Positions 15,752 to 27,241 of a DNA stretch of 64,000 nucleotides are shown here, piece by piece (position 1 is the first letter of the stretch; each line of letters begins with the position of its first letter). Origin of the DNA: Tyto alba (lineage: Eukaryota; Chordata; Aves; Strigiformes; Tytonidae); assembly GCF_018691265.1 (NCBI RefSeq), contig NW_024881321.1:12155387-12219386 (forward strand). Direction: 5' to 3'. The translations under genes were made by a program, and so were the position numbers. Under the pieces are notes generated by a model that saw only the letters and a list, made by a program, of their open reading frames with translations, had not been told where the DNA came from and ran no database searches.

Positions 15752-18700
15752 AAAATGGAAGCATCAAAATCTACCAGGAATCTGAAATACTTTGAATGTC
15801 ACTGTGCCTGAATGCATATTTATAGATCTTAGTAGCAGTGTTTAAATGAGTGTTTTCTTAAGTGGAATAACACTACATACCAATTCTTACCAGCCTGATT
15901 TTCTGTGTTTGTCCTACATATTATTTAAGGGATATTTAATATTCCTAGTCAACATGAGGGACTTTTAAGAATGTCATTAAATACTGCATAATCTACTCAT
16001 TATCTTAATAATTTGCCATGGAATGTAAATTATCATCAGAAGCTGCTCAATCTTGAAAAGCCATGCAGGGAATCAACATTAAACAAGTATTTGCTTTCAA
16101 TTAGGAATGTGTGATTTCCTTACAGCCTATCATTTGAAAATATAGTTTGAACAGTAATTGTAAATTGCAAAGTCATCTTGTATACTGGTTGCCTGATAGT
16201 GCTTCATTTAAAAAAATTTGCTTTTATAGCTCTAGATGGTGCTATATGTACCTTTATTGGTTGAAGAAGTATAAGAAATTTTAATATAAAATTATACAAA
16301 TCCTAAGTAGGACAAAGCAACTAGAACCATACAAATTACTGTAGAAAAGTTTTTCCGCTTTCTTTATAGGCCATGAAATGTGTTGCCAGGTGATTATGCT
16401 CATGAGAAAGTTAATCCTGTGCTGTATCAATTAGGAGTCAAAAACAAGTACTATAGAAAGACATTTCTGTAGAAAATGTTGGGCTAATTCCTTGTCAGAA
16501 GCAAACTAGAGAAACTCTTTTTTTTTAACTCATCCCTAATATATACAATGTATTCTGTTTTCCCATACATTTATACATGTGTATTCCTTTTCCTATTAAT
16601 TTGTTTTCAAAAGCAGCTTGAAATAACACATTTATCTGAGCTATCTATGAGCTCCTTCATGGATAGGTAACACATGAGGTTTTAATACCTATATATTTTA
16701 ATTAAGAAAAAAAAAAGTTTGGAAAAGTTGTTGTTTAGTAAGGAGCAATGATTCTTTTCTAGTGGAATTAGATTGCTATGTAAATTGACAGCTATTGACT
16801 ATCTTAAAGGTATTTCCTTTTATTCTTTATATGAATCATCAGAGCCATCAGAGCCATCATTACACTCTTCTGTTGTATCATGTAACCTGAATCCAAAGAA
16901 AGTTTATAGATACATAGACAGTAATTTGACTAAAAAAGTAAATGGAGAAATATCTTCATGTTCAGGGCTATTAATGGAATACTCTTGGCTAACACACTAT
17001 ATTTAGAAAGCAAATAAGGCAAAGAATGATAAAGAAGTGTTTAACGATATCAACATATTTTATATGTCTATACCTGAATCCATATTATGTTCACCTTTAT
17101 TCCAGATAATGAATGACAACAGTACAAGGATGCCTTGACTACCATTTACCTTTATTAGGCATCACAGATGGAAACTGCTCAGCCATTGTTCATCCACTCT
17201 TAAGTTCTCTTTGCTGGTAGCTAATTCCAATTGTGTGGCTGCTCTCAGTCTTTTGTCACCTGTGTTTCAACACCCATATTTGTAACATCCCTTTACAGAA
17301 AGCTAATGGAAATGGGTAGTATGTATTTTTCCCTTGCTGCACCAAATTTTAGGTGTTCCAGACCTATTGTCCATGTCCTTCAGTAGAAAAAGAAATCTAG
17401 TCTGTTTTCAAATATAGTGCATTAGAAAATTAGACACATCTTTATCCAAATAACAGTACTGGACACGTGCCAACAGGAAAAGTATATTGTTAAATAGATT
17501 TTAAACACTACAAGCTGTCCAATATAAGGTACTGAGAGAGTAGTAGACAAGATCAAAAGTAGTGCTCATTTCAATCATGATTTTTTTAAAAATCTTTTGA
17601 TGGCTCTAAAATACAAGCCTAAACATCCACTCCAACATTAATTCAAGATAAAAGCAGAAACCTATTTCATGCACTAGATGTGGAGGTTTACAGGTCCCTT
17701 TTCAGTCACAAGAAGCAATAGATATTTTTGTAACTTACTTTCAGCCCAGTCACCCAAGGAACTCGCCTACTTTATCTTACAGTGAAATTCCCAACAGAAG
17801 AGGAAGAACTCTAGAGTCAAATACTGAAGTGATCATATGCAATTTAACTAATATGCACAAGCAAGTAAATTCAAGGTTTTTTTCTAGGCTGGAACAATTC
17901 TTTCCCAGGGGTGTCATAGCAATAGCACATCCTCTGGAAAGAACTGTACATTAGTATTTTCATGTCTTTCAGCAATCTATGCTGAATTCTTCAAAAATTG
18001 TTCTAACGTTATTTTAGTAGAAAAATAATACTTTTTATTTTCAATTTTTTAAAACCAAATATGATATTGTTAAAATATCTTTAGATTTTTTTTGTCAAAA
18101 ATATATAAACCAAATTTTGCAATGACAGATCCATCCTATTCTTGGGATCTCACCAGACTTTGAAAGATATTTTGGTGTGAGTACACAGCAAAATCATATA
18201 TGCACTGTGGTTAAATCCCAGTGATGTTAAGAGAAGTATATCTCCAACATAGTCTTCAGCTTAAGAATTCAGGATGAGACACAGAAACAGGGAAGTCTTT
18301 CGTGAATGCCAGGGACACCACCAGATTCTGAATATTTTTTTGTAAAGTGCTTTTTAATTAAGACTTGGAAAGTAAAAGGAAATATATTTTAACTAATAGT
18401 CTGAGCTCATAATTCAAATACAACTCAGCCTGAGATTTTAAGAGCATGCTGTCATGTGTTTTTAGGATGGACAGCTGAGGAAAATTAGTGTGCCACTTTT
18501 CCAAGCAAGAGTCTATATTCATGCAATTAAACATAATCTTTTTTAGGACTCTTTTGACACTTCATTTGTGTATTGTAATAAAATAGAAGGAGAGCAAGAT
18601 AAAGCAAAATCTTCCTTGTCTTGTTATATTGTTTCATAGCATTAGATGTTAACCTGTCCCAGATTCCACCTGTAGCTTCTGCTTTCTGGTAGCATCTGTT

Positions 18701-20805
18701 AGTATAAATCTTGTCTGTGAGCAACAAACTGCTGGGTCCCCAGCTTTGTCTGCTCTGTGACTTTTTTGCAATAACAAAACCAATGTGTTATGAGCAAATA
18801 AAGAACGTAGGGAATGATCCAAAAACCTTTTGTTTTTTATCTATTGAGTTCAATGTTCTTTGAAATCAGCTTCTCTAGAGAATCCCTTGCAAAGCAATCT
18901 CTATGAAAGTTCATCTGAATTTTTAAATAAGCGCACTTAGCATGCATTCAGATGCTTTTGTTTCTCTTTTTGCAATGCACAACGAAAACGCTCTCAGAAT
19001 TTTTTTCAGTGAAAACAACTTTAATCATATGTTGGAAAATATTCATTCTTCCTATTTGCATGAATAATTAAGTTTTGACTAGGCAGAGAGACATAATGGA
19101 GAGAGGAAAAGTATAAGAATGATTCTACCCTAATTGTTAGATCATGCATTCATAGATAAGAAGACTAGTTTTTGCTCAGAAGAATATATGAGTAAATAAT
19201 ACAAAGTAATTTCAAGAAATAGATAGCATACACATTTTCACATCCTCCAAAACTCCTACAAAGCTGACCATATCTTTGAGACTAGGAAATTTCTTATTGT
19301 GAAGGAAATACAGCTTTAAGATGCCTATAGTAGAAACAGATTACAAATTAAGTTTTTCTACATACATTTTTGTGCCCTAAGGATATGAATAAAAGGGGAA
19401 TCTTTTGCTTCTCTACCTGTCAGGACTTCATTAGTTATTCCCTGGAAGCTAATACAGGCTTTTGTAGTACCTTTTCAGAACCCTTAGGTCATTAATAGGC
19501 TTTCAGTGTCCTGACAAACCTCAGCTGGGTCCCCTTCCCCACTTTCTTACCTGTGGGCCCAGGAGTACCTTTTAAATTCAGGATCATGCCCTCAGATCTG
19601 ACCCAAACTATGCTTCAGGTGTGCTGTGCCCTGTTTTCTGCTGTCCTGAGTGGTATTCCTGGATGGCTCCAAGCCTGCATTTTATGTCACCTTATTTTCA
19701 GCCATGTCTCCAGAATGGACCTTGGGATTTACCTTACAGGTAGCCTTTTCTTAAGTTGTGCTTTCTGGATGAGCCTTAGATATACACCATAGGGAGTCCT
19801 GCTTCCATGTCTGTTTCCTGCTGTCCTTGCTTAGTGACTGGACATCCTGCGTGGATACAAGACTTGACTCATTACTTTGTCTTGTAGGGACCCCATTGAT
19901 GGACAGTATTGTTGTCACCAGTGTTGCCCTGCATAGATTCTGTGAGATTGCATCCTGTTGGTGATGGCATGATCTGTGCTGGGTTCATCATTATTTTATG
20001 AAGCAGCCCCACTCCTGTGGATCCCTCTCTCAGGGTCTACACCTGAATTTTCAAATGAATTTAAATGTCTTGAGAAGTCCCCTCCCAAATTCAGAGCATG
20101 CCCTATATATTAAACTTTTCACAAAATTAGTCTCAATCACAGTCCATTGATTTTGCTGTGATATAGTGTGCATCTGGGCTCACATGCCACTTAGAATACC
20201 TGTTTTTCTAAAAAATTACTCATTCATTTGATTTAACTTCATGCACATGTTAACTACTGTACCTTCAGCTAAAAAATACGGCAGCTGATGGCTTACCAGA
20301 GTGAAGAGTCTAACCTGATGAGATTGCACAGTGGTAGATCAGAAATGAGATTGGTTACTTTTTATGAAATCTTAATCACCTGACTTTATTTTCTATTTTA
20401 AGAGCATCCATAGATTCCATTATAGTGTTCTAACAGCTAGGATAGCTTCTGGAGTTTACTGGCTTCAGTTTATACTGTCTTTAGACATCCAAGTCTTTCC
20501 TGCTGTCCACTTGAACTCGTGAATTCTAATGAGAGCAAGATACAAAATTATTAACAAAAACTCTTCTCAGGGTAAAGGTTTCTTACACATCAAAAAAAAA
20601 AGTAATTCTTTTGCTTACTAAGTTAATAACTGATTAGTGCCCTAGTAGAATCTATTGAAATGGGTGTTTTATGCCCAAGACATATGGTTCTAAATTGCTT
20701 TAAGATATCACTGACAATCTTTAATTGACTAGAATATATGTCTTTAGGGAAAAATAACTATTTAATTTCACTTTTGTTTTGTGTTTTTTTTTTGTTTGTT
20801 TTTTG

Positions 20806-20826
20806 TTTTTTTTTTTTTTTTTTTTT
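20806..20826. repeat. Poly-T tract (21 T) in T/G-rich stretch
   Basis: A run of 21 T, preceded by a T-rich stretch broken by single G residues (about 20775-20805). Simple-sequence DNA with no adjoining retroposon body recognised. Confidence 0.8.
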
Positions 20827-21868
20827 ATAATTGAACACAAGCATTTATTTGAAATTATAAGTAGAAGTAATTCTAGATTAAATTCTGTTCTAGATGAAAA
20901 AACATTTGTCTAACATAATTTCTAATATCTGGAAAATTAAAAAAAAGAATCTTATTTTAAGGTAAAGGTCTAAAATAACTCATACATGCCCTAAAAGCAT
21001 TTGTTTTTTTCTTGATTGACTGTGAGAGACTTTAGATAATATCTCAAGTAGAAGCATCCTTTTTTTGCAGATATCAAAACATCAGTGGGTCCAATCCAAC
21101 TGCTGATTGACTGGCATAATAAAATGTTTAGGATAAAATAGAATTTCTGAAAATATTTAATAAACAGAAATTTTGAGGTATTTATTTGTTATTTCATCTT
21201 CAGTAACATATTCAATCAAATATAGTGGTAGCAATTTGATGTTGTTCTGGTATTCACACAGTGAAGACATGAAAAAGATATAGGAAGTCAATATAGTGAA
21301 CGGTGCTACACTTTTCCTTCAACAGTGGCAAGTCTCACTTTCTGCTAATTTGTTCATTGTTATGAGATGATCTGAGTGCTTGTAAGAATTTCTCCTAGAA
21401 GAAACAAAATATTCCTTGCAAATGGTGATTGTACACTGTTTTGCAAAGAAAAAATAGCTTCAAATCTACTATATTAGATGAATAATAATGTACAAATTAA
21501 CGATCCATGGGGGCTAGATGTGGGGTGGCTTTAATGATTGCCTTTACAAATGCCTCTATTTTGTCTGTGCAGGTGCTTTAGAATAGCCTTATACCAATTC
21601 CTGTGTGATTTTTATCTCGGTCAATTTTTCATTTAATTATGTGTAAGTACGTATTATGTAATAGTCATATAAATACTATTACACATAACATCTGTAGCCT
21701 TATCCATGAAAGTCTGACAGCAAAAATGTGATGGTGTTTGGATATTACAGTAAAAACTCAAATCATTTTTCAAGTGATTGTATATTTAAGTGAATACATG
21801 CATTTCTGCTTTGCACATTAGCAACAGGTCTGGATGTATAAATTATTTCAGCTCCTGAGATGATATAT

Positions 21869-21872
<4 letters not shown>

Positions 21873-21899
<27 letters not shown>
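21873..21899. repeat. Poly-A tract (27 A)
   Basis: An uninterrupted run of 27 A on the plus strand. A poly-A of this length could be the tail of a processed retrocopy, but I recognise no gene-derived sequence in the preceding few hundred bases. The 87-codon open frame starting at 21867 is an artefact of this tract. Confidence 0.85.
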
Positions 21900-21902
<3 letters not shown>

Positions 21903-22210
21903 AATCTTTATTACAAAAGCTCATCAAATTTTCTCAGAAATCCTAATCTGAAACTTAACTTCTCCCATACAAGTGTATATGAGAAAAAAGAAGTCACAGT
22001 ATGGTGGTGTGATACTTGTATATTTCTAGTGCTTCCTATTAAGCTAAAAGTAGACTTGCAGATAAAAAATAATGACATGAAAACTGAGTTTTACATCAGT
22101 ATATTAGCACAGAAAAGTCACAGATCATAGCTGTCATCAGCAGTCTTCTGTTTCTGATTTCCTCAGAACTGTGTAATTCAAATACCCTATACTGATTTCA
22201 CTTAACAAAG

Positions 22211-22480
22211 TTTTGGTAGTGGGGGAGCTGCAGAGGTGGCTGCTTTGAGAAGATGCCAGAAGCTGCCCCCATGTCAGACAGAGCCAGTTCCATCCTGCTC
22301 TGGAGATCCACCACAGGCCAAACCTGATCCCATCAGTGATGTTGGTGGCACATCTGTGTTAACGTATTTGAAAAATGGTAAAAACCACTGCACAGAAGCT
22401 GTGAGAGAGGAGTGAGAAAATGTGAGAGAAAGAGACCTGCAGACAACCAGGACAGTGAAAAAGGAGAGGGAGAAGGAGCT
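22211..22480 (+). mobile_element. Old ERVL-like LTR, 5' part (split by a nested LTR)
   Basis: The sequence runs from 'ttttggtagtgggggagctg' through 'agaagctgcccccatgtc' and a degenerate TATA region near 22355-22375. From memory this order matches the U3 region of a common avian ERVL-type LTR on the plus strand. It stops at 22480, where a minus-strand LTR begins, and resumes at 23522. The first few dozen bases of the LTR, before the conserved 'ttttggtag', are not recognisable. Family assignment is from memory and not from a database. Confidence 0.65.
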
Positions 22481-23521
22481 TGTTGTGGTTTGAGCCTGGT
22501 TGGCAGCCAAACACCACTTAGCCACTCTCTCCCCCTTCTCTTCCAGCAATGAGAAGGGACAGATGAGCCAGGCTTGGGGTTTGAGAAACAACCGGGAGGG
22601 GCAGATCACCCATTATGGTCATGAGCAAAAGGCAGACTCATTAGGGGAAGGAAAAAAGAACATAGATTTATTACAGACACTAACAACCCATAACAGAGTA
22701 GGACAGTGAGAAGCATTGCCACATCTTGAGAACACCTTCCCCCCACCCCTCTTTTCTTCCCAGGCTCAGCTTTGCTCCCAATATCTCTACCTCCTCCCCC
22801 CAAGCGACACAGGGGGCAGGGAATGGGGGGTGCAGTCAGTGCTGCTGCTTCTTCCATCTTCGGTGGGGGGAGCTTCTGGAACTTGTTACCCTGCTCCATC
22901 ATGGTCCCCCTCTCACAGGAGACAGTCCTCCACAAACTTTCTCTGACGTGAGTCCTTCCCACAGGCTGCAGCATTTCCTTACACTGCTTTGGCGTGGGAC
23001 ACCAACTTTCTCCAACTGGAGTCCCTCCCATGGGCTGTAGCCCTTCCCAAACTGCTCCGGCATGGGACACCCCCGCATGCTGCAATCCTCCCAGTGCTGA
23101 ACTACAACAGTGGGGCTACTTTTTCCCACAAGACCCCAGCCTTCTTCAGGCACAGAACCTTGATCAGCCATACAAAATGAAACACAGGCCATAAATCAAA
23201 GTTTGCTCCACTGTAGACCTTCATGGGTGGCAGGGGGGTCTCTGATCCGGCACACCTCTCCCCTCCTTTCTTCCTCCGTTCCTCCACTGTCCTTGGTATT
23301 CACGCAGCTGCAGCAACTTCTCCTCACAAGTCCATCTCCTCGTCACCACATCCCTTCTTAAATATGTTATTGCAGAGGAGCAGCCGATTGGCTCAGTTTT
23401 GGTGCAGAGGTGGAGCTGACTTGGAGCCAGGGGAGCTTCAAGAAGCTTCTCACAGGGGGCCACCCCTATAGGCCCCTCCTCTGCTACCAAAAAACCCCAC
23501 CACTCACTCAAACCCAGGACA
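22481..23521 (-). mobile_element. Solo LTR, ERVL-like, inserted into an older LTR
   Basis: On the minus strand the element starts TGTCCTGGGTTTGAG and ends CTCAAACCACAACA, giving TG...CA ends and a length of 1041 bp. In its sense direction it carries a CCAAT element (plus-strand ATTGG at 23387-23391), a TATA-like TATTTAAG (plus-strand 23356-23363) and an AATAAA-type signal shortly before the end (plus-strand tttatt near 22667). The flanks AGCT (22477-22480) and AGCT (23522-23525) form a 4-bp target-site duplication. The interrupted host sequence reads continuously across it. No gag, pol or env is present, so this is a solo LTR. Related copies lie at 45176 and 56242. Confidence 0.82.
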
Positions 23522-23616
23522 AGCTCCAGGCACTGGAGTAGAGATTGCCCTGCAGCCCATGGTGAAGACCACGGTGAGACAAGTTGTGCCCCTGCAGCCC
23601 AAGGAGATGCATGGCA
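23522..23616 (+). mobile_element. Old ERVL-like LTR, continuation after nested insertion
   Basis: The old plus-strand LTR resumes at 'agctccaggcactggag' and continues through 'ctgcagcccatggtgaagac' to about 23616, a GC-rich repeated 'ctgcagccca(tgg)' region typical of the middle of this LTR type. It then fades into unique sequence without a recognisable 3' end, so the 3' half has been lost. Confidence 0.62.
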
Positions 23617-25169
23617 CATATGCGGACCTACCTAAAGTCACATAAGCAGAGTTATTGTAGCCTGTGTCACTTAAAACTTTGCAGCATTTTTTTCCTTCAA
23701 AGTGAGCGCTGCTCCACAGAACCAAGACAGGAACCATGTTTTTACATCTTCCTGAAGTCTTCCATTCTTGAAAACACTGATATAAATTGTGAACAGGACT
23801 CTATGTGTACATCTAATATATTTTTGCTGATAAACCCTGGTATCACAAACTCATTTCAATTTTCCTGCATATGCACAGAGGAGACAGCTAAAATTAATTT
23901 GTTTAGGTGTATGAGCAGAATGTATGTATTATCATACTCTTGTACAACATATTTTGAGCTCACCATCATATTCTTTACCTAATTATTACTTTGTCATCAT
24001 ATGCATAAGTTGAGAATACTGTAAACACACTCTCTCTGATCCAAATATTGTTAGATCAAATTCACTTCTCATTAGGGCTGCAATGCCATAACTGTGAACA
24101 GAATTCATCTCACTATGGTTTCCTAATAGAGAATTACTAGGCGAAAGGTAGTTACCACTTTTCATACCGCTGCTTCTCAATTAGAGGTGTTGTTTAAGTG
24201 AACTTGCTGCTGTTTCTTTTCTCAGCATCTGGACCTACGCCAAAAGTTCACAGCGATATAATTAAGGCCTTCACATGCCAAAGAGTGAATGAAAAACTCA
24301 TGAAACATTACAGAGGACTGTTTAGGGGCTAAGTTTTAAAGAAAGTCCTGCCAGGAATAGAGGAAATGATGTAAGATCTGGAAGTGGTAAATACCTTTGA
24401 GATATTTTAAGAGAACCAGACAGATGCTCAGGAAACTGAAAACATACCATCATAGTAATTAGTTCTTATTCCTGAAGGAAAGCTGAATTTAGGACCAATT
24501 CAAAGTGGGGGTCAAAGGGGCAGAAAGCATATCTCATTCTTCAAAATATATACTTGCAGGAAAGCTCAGCTGTCATGCCACATTAAACAAGTTTCTATTG
24601 TGTGCAGAAAACAGAATATATTAAGCCATTACATGTACTAATAATTTCTGCTGTACACTTTACAAGAACAGACCATCAGAATGTACACAGATTACTCATG
24701 GGGTTTTATATATCCTACATTCTGTGTTAAAATACTTTATGAATGTAAAATTTCATTTAAGTATTTCGTTTATGGCACATCACTTGAAAAAATGTAGCAA
24801 AAGCATAGTTTTAGTGGTGGAGACATACTGCCATTTTTGCTTACAATGAAACAAATCTTTACACTGAGTTTTTCTGTTCATTCATTATACTTCTTCAGTT
24901 ACTGTGATATGGTCAGGAGGTTACAATTGGACTTCATGAGGACTTAGTATTTTAATAGATTCTGGGTTAGAGTTCACTTGGAAAAATAGTATGGAGATGC
25001 AAACCATCTGCAAGTTGTAATTTTGTGGGAAAAAAAATTGGGAAGCCATCCCATTTCTAATAGATAGTTTCTGCTTGTAAATAGAATATAGCAATAATTA
25101 CTGAAACTAGCTAGGGAGGTTGTTTAATGGATTAACTAATGTTAAATCTCATGTCAGCATGTTACATAG
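23617..25169. other. Unassigned AT-rich sequence
   Basis: No gene, LTR or CR1 was recognised. A 132-codon open frame starting at 23584 overlaps the end of the old LTR and matches nothing I know. Confidence 0.5.
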
Positions 25170-25830
25170 TCACAGAATCGCAGAAACTTTATGATTAGAA
25201 GGCACCTCTGGAGATCGTCTAGTCCAACACCTCTCCTGAAAGCCAAATCAACTAGAGTAGATGATTTATGTCTGTGTCCGGGCGGATTTTGCATATCTCA
25301 AGGAATGGAGACTCCACAACTTCTCTGAGCAACCTGCTCAAGTATGTCATCACCTTCACAGTAAAAACCTTTTTTTCTCATGTTTAAATGGAGTTTTCTG
25401 TATTTCCATCTGTATCCATTGCCTTTGTGTTTTCACTAAGTACCACTCAAAAGAGTTTGACTTTCTCTATTTTATTCCTAACCATCAGATATTTATAAAA
25501 TTGATAAGATCCCCTGAACCTTCTCTTCCCCAGGCTGAATAGTCCCAGATTTCTCTGCCTTTCTTTGTATGTCATATGCTTCAACAACTTAATCATCTTT
25601 ATGGCCTACTGTTTACTTGCTCCAGTAGATGTTTTCTTTTGTATTGGGAAGCCCAGAACTGCACCCAACAAACAGTCCAGATGTGTCTCACCAGTGCTGA
25701 ACAGAGAGGGAGGATTACCTCCCTTGAGGTTCTGGAAACATTTCTCCTAATGCAGCCAAGTAGGTTGTTTGCCTTGTCTGATACAAGAGCACATAGGTGA
25801 CTCATGATTAATTCAGTGTGTAGCAGAGCA
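25170..25830 (-). mobile_element. CR1 LINE fragment, 3' end
   Basis: The fragment begins with the degenerate CR1 3' terminus ('cacagaatcgcagaaac', then 'agaaggcacctctggagatcgtctagtccaaca'). Reading the minus strand gives CR1 ORF2 C-terminal sequence: the frame at 25599-25805 contains CALVSDKANNLLGCIRRNV, REVILPLCSALVR and QFWASQYKRK, which is the conserved region downstream of the reverse transcriptase core. It is 5' truncated near 25830 and carries several stops and frameshifts. Confidence 0.88.
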
Positions 25831-25874
25831 CATGTGCATGGTAGTATTCCTTATCAGGTGCAGAAAGTTGCATT

Positions 25875-26480
25875 TCATAGAGTCACAGAATGGCCTGAGC
25901 TGGAAGGGACCTTGAAAGATCATGTGGTCCAACATTTTGTGGGAAAGAGAGCATAGATGTAATTTTCTAACACCCTGACCAATCACACCTTGAAAACCTC
26001 CAGTGATTTTCCTTGGTTGAACTTGATGACATTATTCTCTGCCCATTTCTTCAGCCGGTCAGGATCCCTCCAAATGGCAGAACAATCATCTTGTCTTTCA
26101 GTAACTAGTGTTACTAGTTACTAGTGTTACTAGTGTTACTAGTGTTACTAGTGTCCTGGTGTTGCATTGTCTGCAAACTTGCTGATGCCGCTCTCTGTTC
26201 AATCACTGAGGTCATTAATGAAGCTGTTAAACAGTTCTGGCTCAAGTATTGACCCCTAGAGCACACTGATGGTGACTGGTTTCCAGCTGAACTTCATGGT
26301 GCTGATAATAACTCTTTAAGCCTGGCACTTCAACCAGGTTTAAGTCCACTTTGCTGTCCACTTATCTGGTCCATACTTCATCATTTTATTAATGAGGATG
26401 CTATGGGAGACAATGATAAAAGCCTGGTAAATGTCAGTCCCTCTGGTGCTATAGCCCCTTCTCTGCTGGTGTCCTATTCT
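25875..26480 (-). mobile_element. CR1 LINE fragment with internal deletion and minisatellite
   Basis: A second CR1 3' end starts near 25875 ('tcatagagtcacagaatggc', then 'gctggaagggaccttgaaag'). At about 26030 the minus-strand reading passes from RDPDRLKKWAENNVIKFNQGK directly into SLEVFK, so the intervening C-terminal segment is deleted. Further upstream the reverse transcriptase region is readable, including INDLSD and KFADN. The catalytic FADD is changed to FADN (26166-26177). A short tandem repeat interrupts the frame at 26104-26155. Confidence 0.85.
26104..26155. repeat. Minisatellite CTAGTGTTA inside a CR1
   Basis: About five tandem copies of the 9-bp unit ctagtgtta, one of them shortened to ctagtta. 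The tract lies within the reverse-transcriptase-encoding part of the CR1 fragment, at a place where other CR1 copies have no repeat, so it arose after insertion. Confidence 0.85.
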
Positions 26481-26487
26481 ACACTCA

Positions 26488-26510
26488 TTTTTTTTTTTTT
26501 TTTTTTTTTA
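26488..26510. repeat. Poly-T tract (23 T) between two CR1 copies
   Basis: A run of 23 T separates the CR1 fragment ending near 26480 from the 3' terminus of the next CR1 at 26523. CR1 does not end in poly-A, so this is probably simple sequence at the old target site. Confidence 0.8.
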
Positions 26511-26619
26511 AAGCATAATATATCATAGAATCATAGAATCATAGAATGGTTTGGGTTGGAAGGGACCTTAAAAGATCATCTCGTTCCAACCACCTTGTCA
26601 TAGACAGGGTAACCTTCCA

Positions 26620-26940
26620 CTAGGTCAGGTTGCTCAAAGCCCCATCCAATGTGGCCTTGAACACTCGCAGGGAGGGGGCATCCATAGCTTCTCTAGGCAA
26701 CCTGTTCCAGTGTCTCACCACCCTCACTGTAAAGAATTTCTTCCATCTATATAATTTAAATCTACCCTCTTTCAGTTTAAAACTGTTATCCTTCATATCA
26801 TCACTACACTCCCTGGTAAAAAGTCCCTCCCCGTCTTTCCTGTGGGCCCCCTTTAAGTCCTGGAAGGCCACTTTAGTATCTTCTCAGAGCCTTCTCTTTT
26901 CCAGGCTGACCAACTCCAACTCTCTCAGCCTGTCCTCATA
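26620..26940 (-). pseudogene. CR1 ORF2 C-terminal fragment
   Basis: The reading frame encodes the tail of the CR1 polyprotein after reverse transcriptase: SRLFSLE-type sequence, then LKGAHRKDGEGLFT and RVVRHWNRLPREAMDAPSLRVFKATLDGALSNL. This tail is conserved in avian CR1. Here it has been cut off from its catalytic domain by a deletion near 26950, so it is a dead relic. Confidence 0.85.
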
Positions 26941-26954
26941 AGGGAGATGTTCCA

Positions 26955-27217
26955 GATGTAACACCATAGTAGATGTCCACCAAATCCATCAAACATGATT
27001 TGGCCTTAATGAAGCCATGTTGGCTGTCACCAAGCACCTCCTTATTTTCCATGTGCCCTACTATAGTTTTGAGGAGGACTTGCTCCATGATCTTTCCAGG
27101 CACAGAGGTGGGACTGACTGGCCTGTATTTCCCTGAGTCCTTCTTTTTTCCCTTTTTAAAAATGGGGTTTATGTTTCCCCTTTTCCAGTCAGTGGGCACT
27201 TTTCTGGACTGCCACAA
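26955..27217 (-). pseudogene. CR1 reverse transcriptase N-terminal fragment
   Basis: The minus-strand translation contains VPTDWKRGNINPIFKKGKKK, SGKYRPVSPTSVPGKIMEQVLL and LGDSQHGFIKAKSCLMDLVDIYYGVT. These are the fingers and early palm motifs of non-LTR reverse transcriptase, ending just before the first catalytic aspartate motif (usually FSKAFDTV). The rest of the palm, including FADD, is deleted, so no polymerase activity is possible. Confidence 0.88.
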
Positions 27218-27241
27218 CTTCTGAAATATTATGGATAGTGG

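Larger units (their letters stand above)
1..22210. other. Long gene-free, transposon-poor AT-rich stretch
   Basis: No open reading frame here exceeds about 150 codons, and none resembles a family I recognise. I see no CR1 3' end, no LTR and no terminal inverted repeats. The content is AT-rich single-copy-looking sequence with homopolymer T tracts (for example 5472-5490, 15330-15347, 15363-15380, 15726-15748 and 20806-20826), an A27 tract at 21873-21899, and a short imperfect tandem repeat near 5669. It is best read as intergenic or intronic DNA. Conserved non-coding elements could be present but cannot be seen without an alignment. Confidence 0.6.
26523..27241 (-). mobile_element. Long CR1 copy, 3' segment (segment 1 of 3)
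   Basis: The 3' terminus is three perfect TCATAGAA octamers (26523-26546), then 'tggtttgggttggaaggg', the diagnostic avian CR1 end. The minus-strand frame 26620-26871 gives the C-terminus (FTVRVVRHWNRLPREAMDAPSLRVFKATLDGALSNL). At about 26940-26960 the sequence jumps to the N-terminal part of reverse transcriptase (26955-27217: KVPTDWKRGNINPIFKKGKK, KIMEQVLLKTI, DSQHGF). The catalytic core between them is missing. An LTR interrupts the copy at 27242. Confidence 0.92.

Noticed and set aside
19500..20100. Slightly GC-richer stretch with repeated 'ccttg/ctgtcc' words, considered as an ancient repeat
   Set aside because: I could not match it to any repeat layout or find ends; the evidence is too weak to annotate.
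22274..23619. Open frames up to 159 codons, some Pro- and Ser-rich
   Set aside because: They lie within GC-rich solo LTR sequence, carry no retroviral protein motif and overlap on both strands.
26104..26155. CRISPR-like or regulatory direct repeats
   Set aside because: A 9-bp tandem repeat with no spacers, located inside a CR1 in a vertebrate-type genome.
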